From Streptomyces ureilyticus (GTDB lineage Bacteria; Actinomycetota; Actinomycetes; Streptomycetales; Streptomycetaceae), in NCBI RefSeq assembly GCF_011045025.1, contig NZ_JAAKZX010000106.1, positions 1 through 32,242 of the forward strand: DNA of 32,242 nt, in the 5' to 3' direction. The first letter of the stretch is position 1. Every line of letters begins with the position of its first letter. A model generated the notes under the pieces. It saw only the letters and a program-made list of their open reading frames with translations, searched no databases and was not told the DNA's origin. Positions 31,013 through 32,242 of this stretch are shown here, in pieces. The position numbers and the translations under genes are program-made.

Positions 31013-31063
31013 TGGTCCACACCTCTCAGCAGATTTGAGTGCACCCTACACATGGCGGCGAGC

Positions 31064-31095
31064 TCACGGAACAGTCCATTCCGCTCTGTTCGTGA
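31064..31095. promoter_or_regulatory. Inverted repeat in the promoter region of the amidohydrolase gene
   Basis: TCACGGAACAG (31064-31074) and CTGTTCGTGA (31086-31095) are complementary apart from one bulged G. On the minus strand the site lies about 50-80 bp upstream of the GTG and just upstream of a TAGGGT that could be a -10 element. An operator is plausible. Confidence 0.35.
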
Positions 31096-31191
31096 CCTGC
31101 AAACTGCTGTTAACACACGGGAGTTGACGGCTTTCTCCTGCCCGTGTCACCGACGCCGGGCGGGTCTTGGCGGTGTGTCAGCCCCGGTGCG

Positions 31192-31965
31192 TCAGCGCAG
31201 CAGGAGTTGCACGATCGCGATGACGCCGACGGCGACGATGACGGCGCGGAGCGCGGTGGGCGGGAGGCGGCGGCCGACCTTGGCGCCGATCTGCCCGCCG
31301 AGGGCGGAGCCGACGGCGATCAGCAGGACCGCCGTCCAGTCGAACTCGGCGACGAAGAGGAAGAAGCAGGCGGCGACGCCGTTGACGACGGCTCCGAGGA
31401 TGTTCTTGACCGCGTTGACGCGTTGCAGGTCCTCGTCGAGGAGCAGGCCCATCAGGGAGAGGTACAGGACCCCTTGGGCGGCGCCGAAGTAGCCGCCGTA
31501 CCCGCTCGCGAGGAGCAGTCCGGCCAGGAGGGCGGGTCCGCCGTGCGGGCGGGAGGTGGTGCCGTTCTTGTCGCGGCGGCGTCGTACGGCTCTGGCTAGG
31601 CGTGGCTGGAGCAGTACGAGGATGAGCGCGAGGGCGATCAGTACGGGGACGATCGTGTCGAAGGCCTCGGAGGGCAGGGCGAGCAGCAGGATGGCGCCGC
31701 CGAGTCCGCCGATGAGAGCGGTGAGACCGAGGACGAGCGCGCGGCGGCCCTGCCCGCGCAGTTCGGCGCGGTAGCCGATGGCTCCGCTGATGGAGCCGGG
31801 GACGAGGCCGAGGGCGTTGGAGACGTTGGCGGTGATCGGCGGCAGCCCGGTGGCGAGCAGCACCGGGAAGGTGATCAGGGTGCCGGAGCCGACGATGGTG
31901 TTGATCGTGCCCGCTCCGATGCCGGCTGCGAGGACGGCCAGTGCTTCCCAGATGGACAACGCCAT
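31192..31965 (-). CDS. TauE/SafE family permease (sulfite/organosulfonate exporter type)
   Basis: 257 residues with about eight hydrophobic segments, in two homologous halves: GAGTINTIVGSGTLITFPVL near the start and GYGGYFGAAQGVLYLSLMGL in the middle. These are the paired 'GxG(G)...G' signatures of TauE/SafE (DUF81) proteins. The cytoplasmic loop RLARAVRRRRDK divides them. Moves small anions, often sulfur compounds, across the membrane; the substrate here is unknown. The ATG at 31965 directly abuts AAGGAG with zero spacing. The in-frame TTG at 31959 has 6 nt spacing and may be the real start, shortening the protein by two residues. Monocistronic. Confidence 0.88.
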   Translation of the reverse strand: MALSIWEALAVLAAGIGAGTINTIVGSGTLITFPVLLATGLPPITANVSNALGLVPGSISGAIGYRAELRGQGRRALVLGLTALIGGLGGAILLLALPSEAFDTIVPVLIALALILVLLQPRLARAVRRRRDKNGTTSRPHGGPALLAGLLLASGYGGYFGAAQGVLYLSLMGLLLDEDLQRVNAVKNILGAVVNGVAACFFLFVAEFDWTAVLLIAVGSALGGQIGAKVGRRLPPTALRAVIVAVGVIAIVQLLLR

Positions 31966-32242
31966 CTCCTTACGTGATCAGTGTGTCGCCTCCCCGCCGC
32001 GCGGTAGCCGGTCGAGGGGCTCGCGTTGATCATGCACGATCAACGATGGGCTCAGCGTGTGCTCCCAGCATGTGGGCGCCGTCCAGAGACACCGACCCGC
32101 AGAGCTGGTCACAGCGGTCCTACCTTTCAAGGGTGGTTGCTCTGGTCATTCGTAAGATCAGAGGGCCCAGGGGTTCTGGGTATGGCTGTCATGGCGGCGC
32201 CGTTGGCAAGGCTCAAAGGACTTGGCCACCCGGAACCCCGCG
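31966..32242. other. Intergenic region at the right edge
   Basis: Holds an inverted repeat CGTTGATC-ATGCAC-GATCAACG (32024-32045), 60-80 bp upstream of the permease start, a possible operator. An open frame from ATG 32182 runs off the window edge (MAVMAAPLARLKGLGHPEPR) but has no ribosome site or recognisable motif, so I do not call it a gene. Confidence 0.45.

Noticed and set aside
27759..31492. Very long open frames antisense to or in other frames of the amidohydrolase gene
   Set aside because: They are low-complexity Arg/Pro/His or Gly/Val/Glu translations typical of GC-rich shadow frames; the minus-strand amidohydrolase has signal peptide, repeats and catalytic motifs.
32182..32242. Possible gene start MAVMAAPLARLKGLG at the right edge
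   Set aside because: No ribosome site, no recognised motif and only 20 codons before the edge.

Overview
The sequence is high-GC with strongly GC-biased third codon positions, GTG/TTG starts, a SARP-type antibiotic regulator, a Tat-exported GH43 enzyme and a glycerol uptake operon. All of this points to a Streptomyces or close actinomycete chromosome. No rRNA, tRNA or CRISPR array was seen.

Left part (1-5.9 kb): the tail of an unidentified gene is followed by an intact 3-hydroxyacyl-CoA dehydrogenase of the FkbK type, as found in polyketide clusters. Next come an IS30-family transposase remnant and a medium-sized SARP/NB-ARC regulator on the minus strand. About 3.87-5.89 kb is a graveyard of broken genes: a fatty acyl-AMP ligase C-terminus (minus strand, with frameshifts and a nonsense codon), a frameshifted McrB-like AAA+ GTPase, and the C-terminal end of an ATP-grasp ligase joined to it.

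Central part (6.1-18.2 kb): an MFS exporter overlaps by 41 nt the start of a single megasynthase of about 3,604 residues. I read its domain order as acyl-AMP ligase, ACP, KS, malonyl-type AT, ACP, luciferase-like monooxygenase, C, A, PCP, C. It lacks a ketoreductase, aminotransferase and thioesterase, and ends on an apparently active condensation domain. The plan resembles the microginin/iturin starter synthetases, but with the flavin monooxygenase present and the aminotransferase absent. This is the most interesting system in the window. The adjacent SARP is its likely activator and the MFS protein its likely exporter or self-resistance factor. Debris of IS982 and IS5 transposases lies downstream and an IS30 remnant upstream, so the cluster appears to sit in an eroded, transposon-scarred region and may have lost partner genes.

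Right part (19.5-32.2 kb): ordinary chromosomal genes. They are a nucleoside-2-deoxyribosyltransferase-like small protein, a glutathione-independent formaldehyde dehydrogenase, a small protein, glpF-glpK with a small basic protein and a good terminator, a LacI-family regulator followed by a Tat-exported GH43 arabinanase-like enzyme, a VOC-fold protein, a large Tat-exported beta-propeller/amidohydrolase protein, and a TauE/SafE permease.
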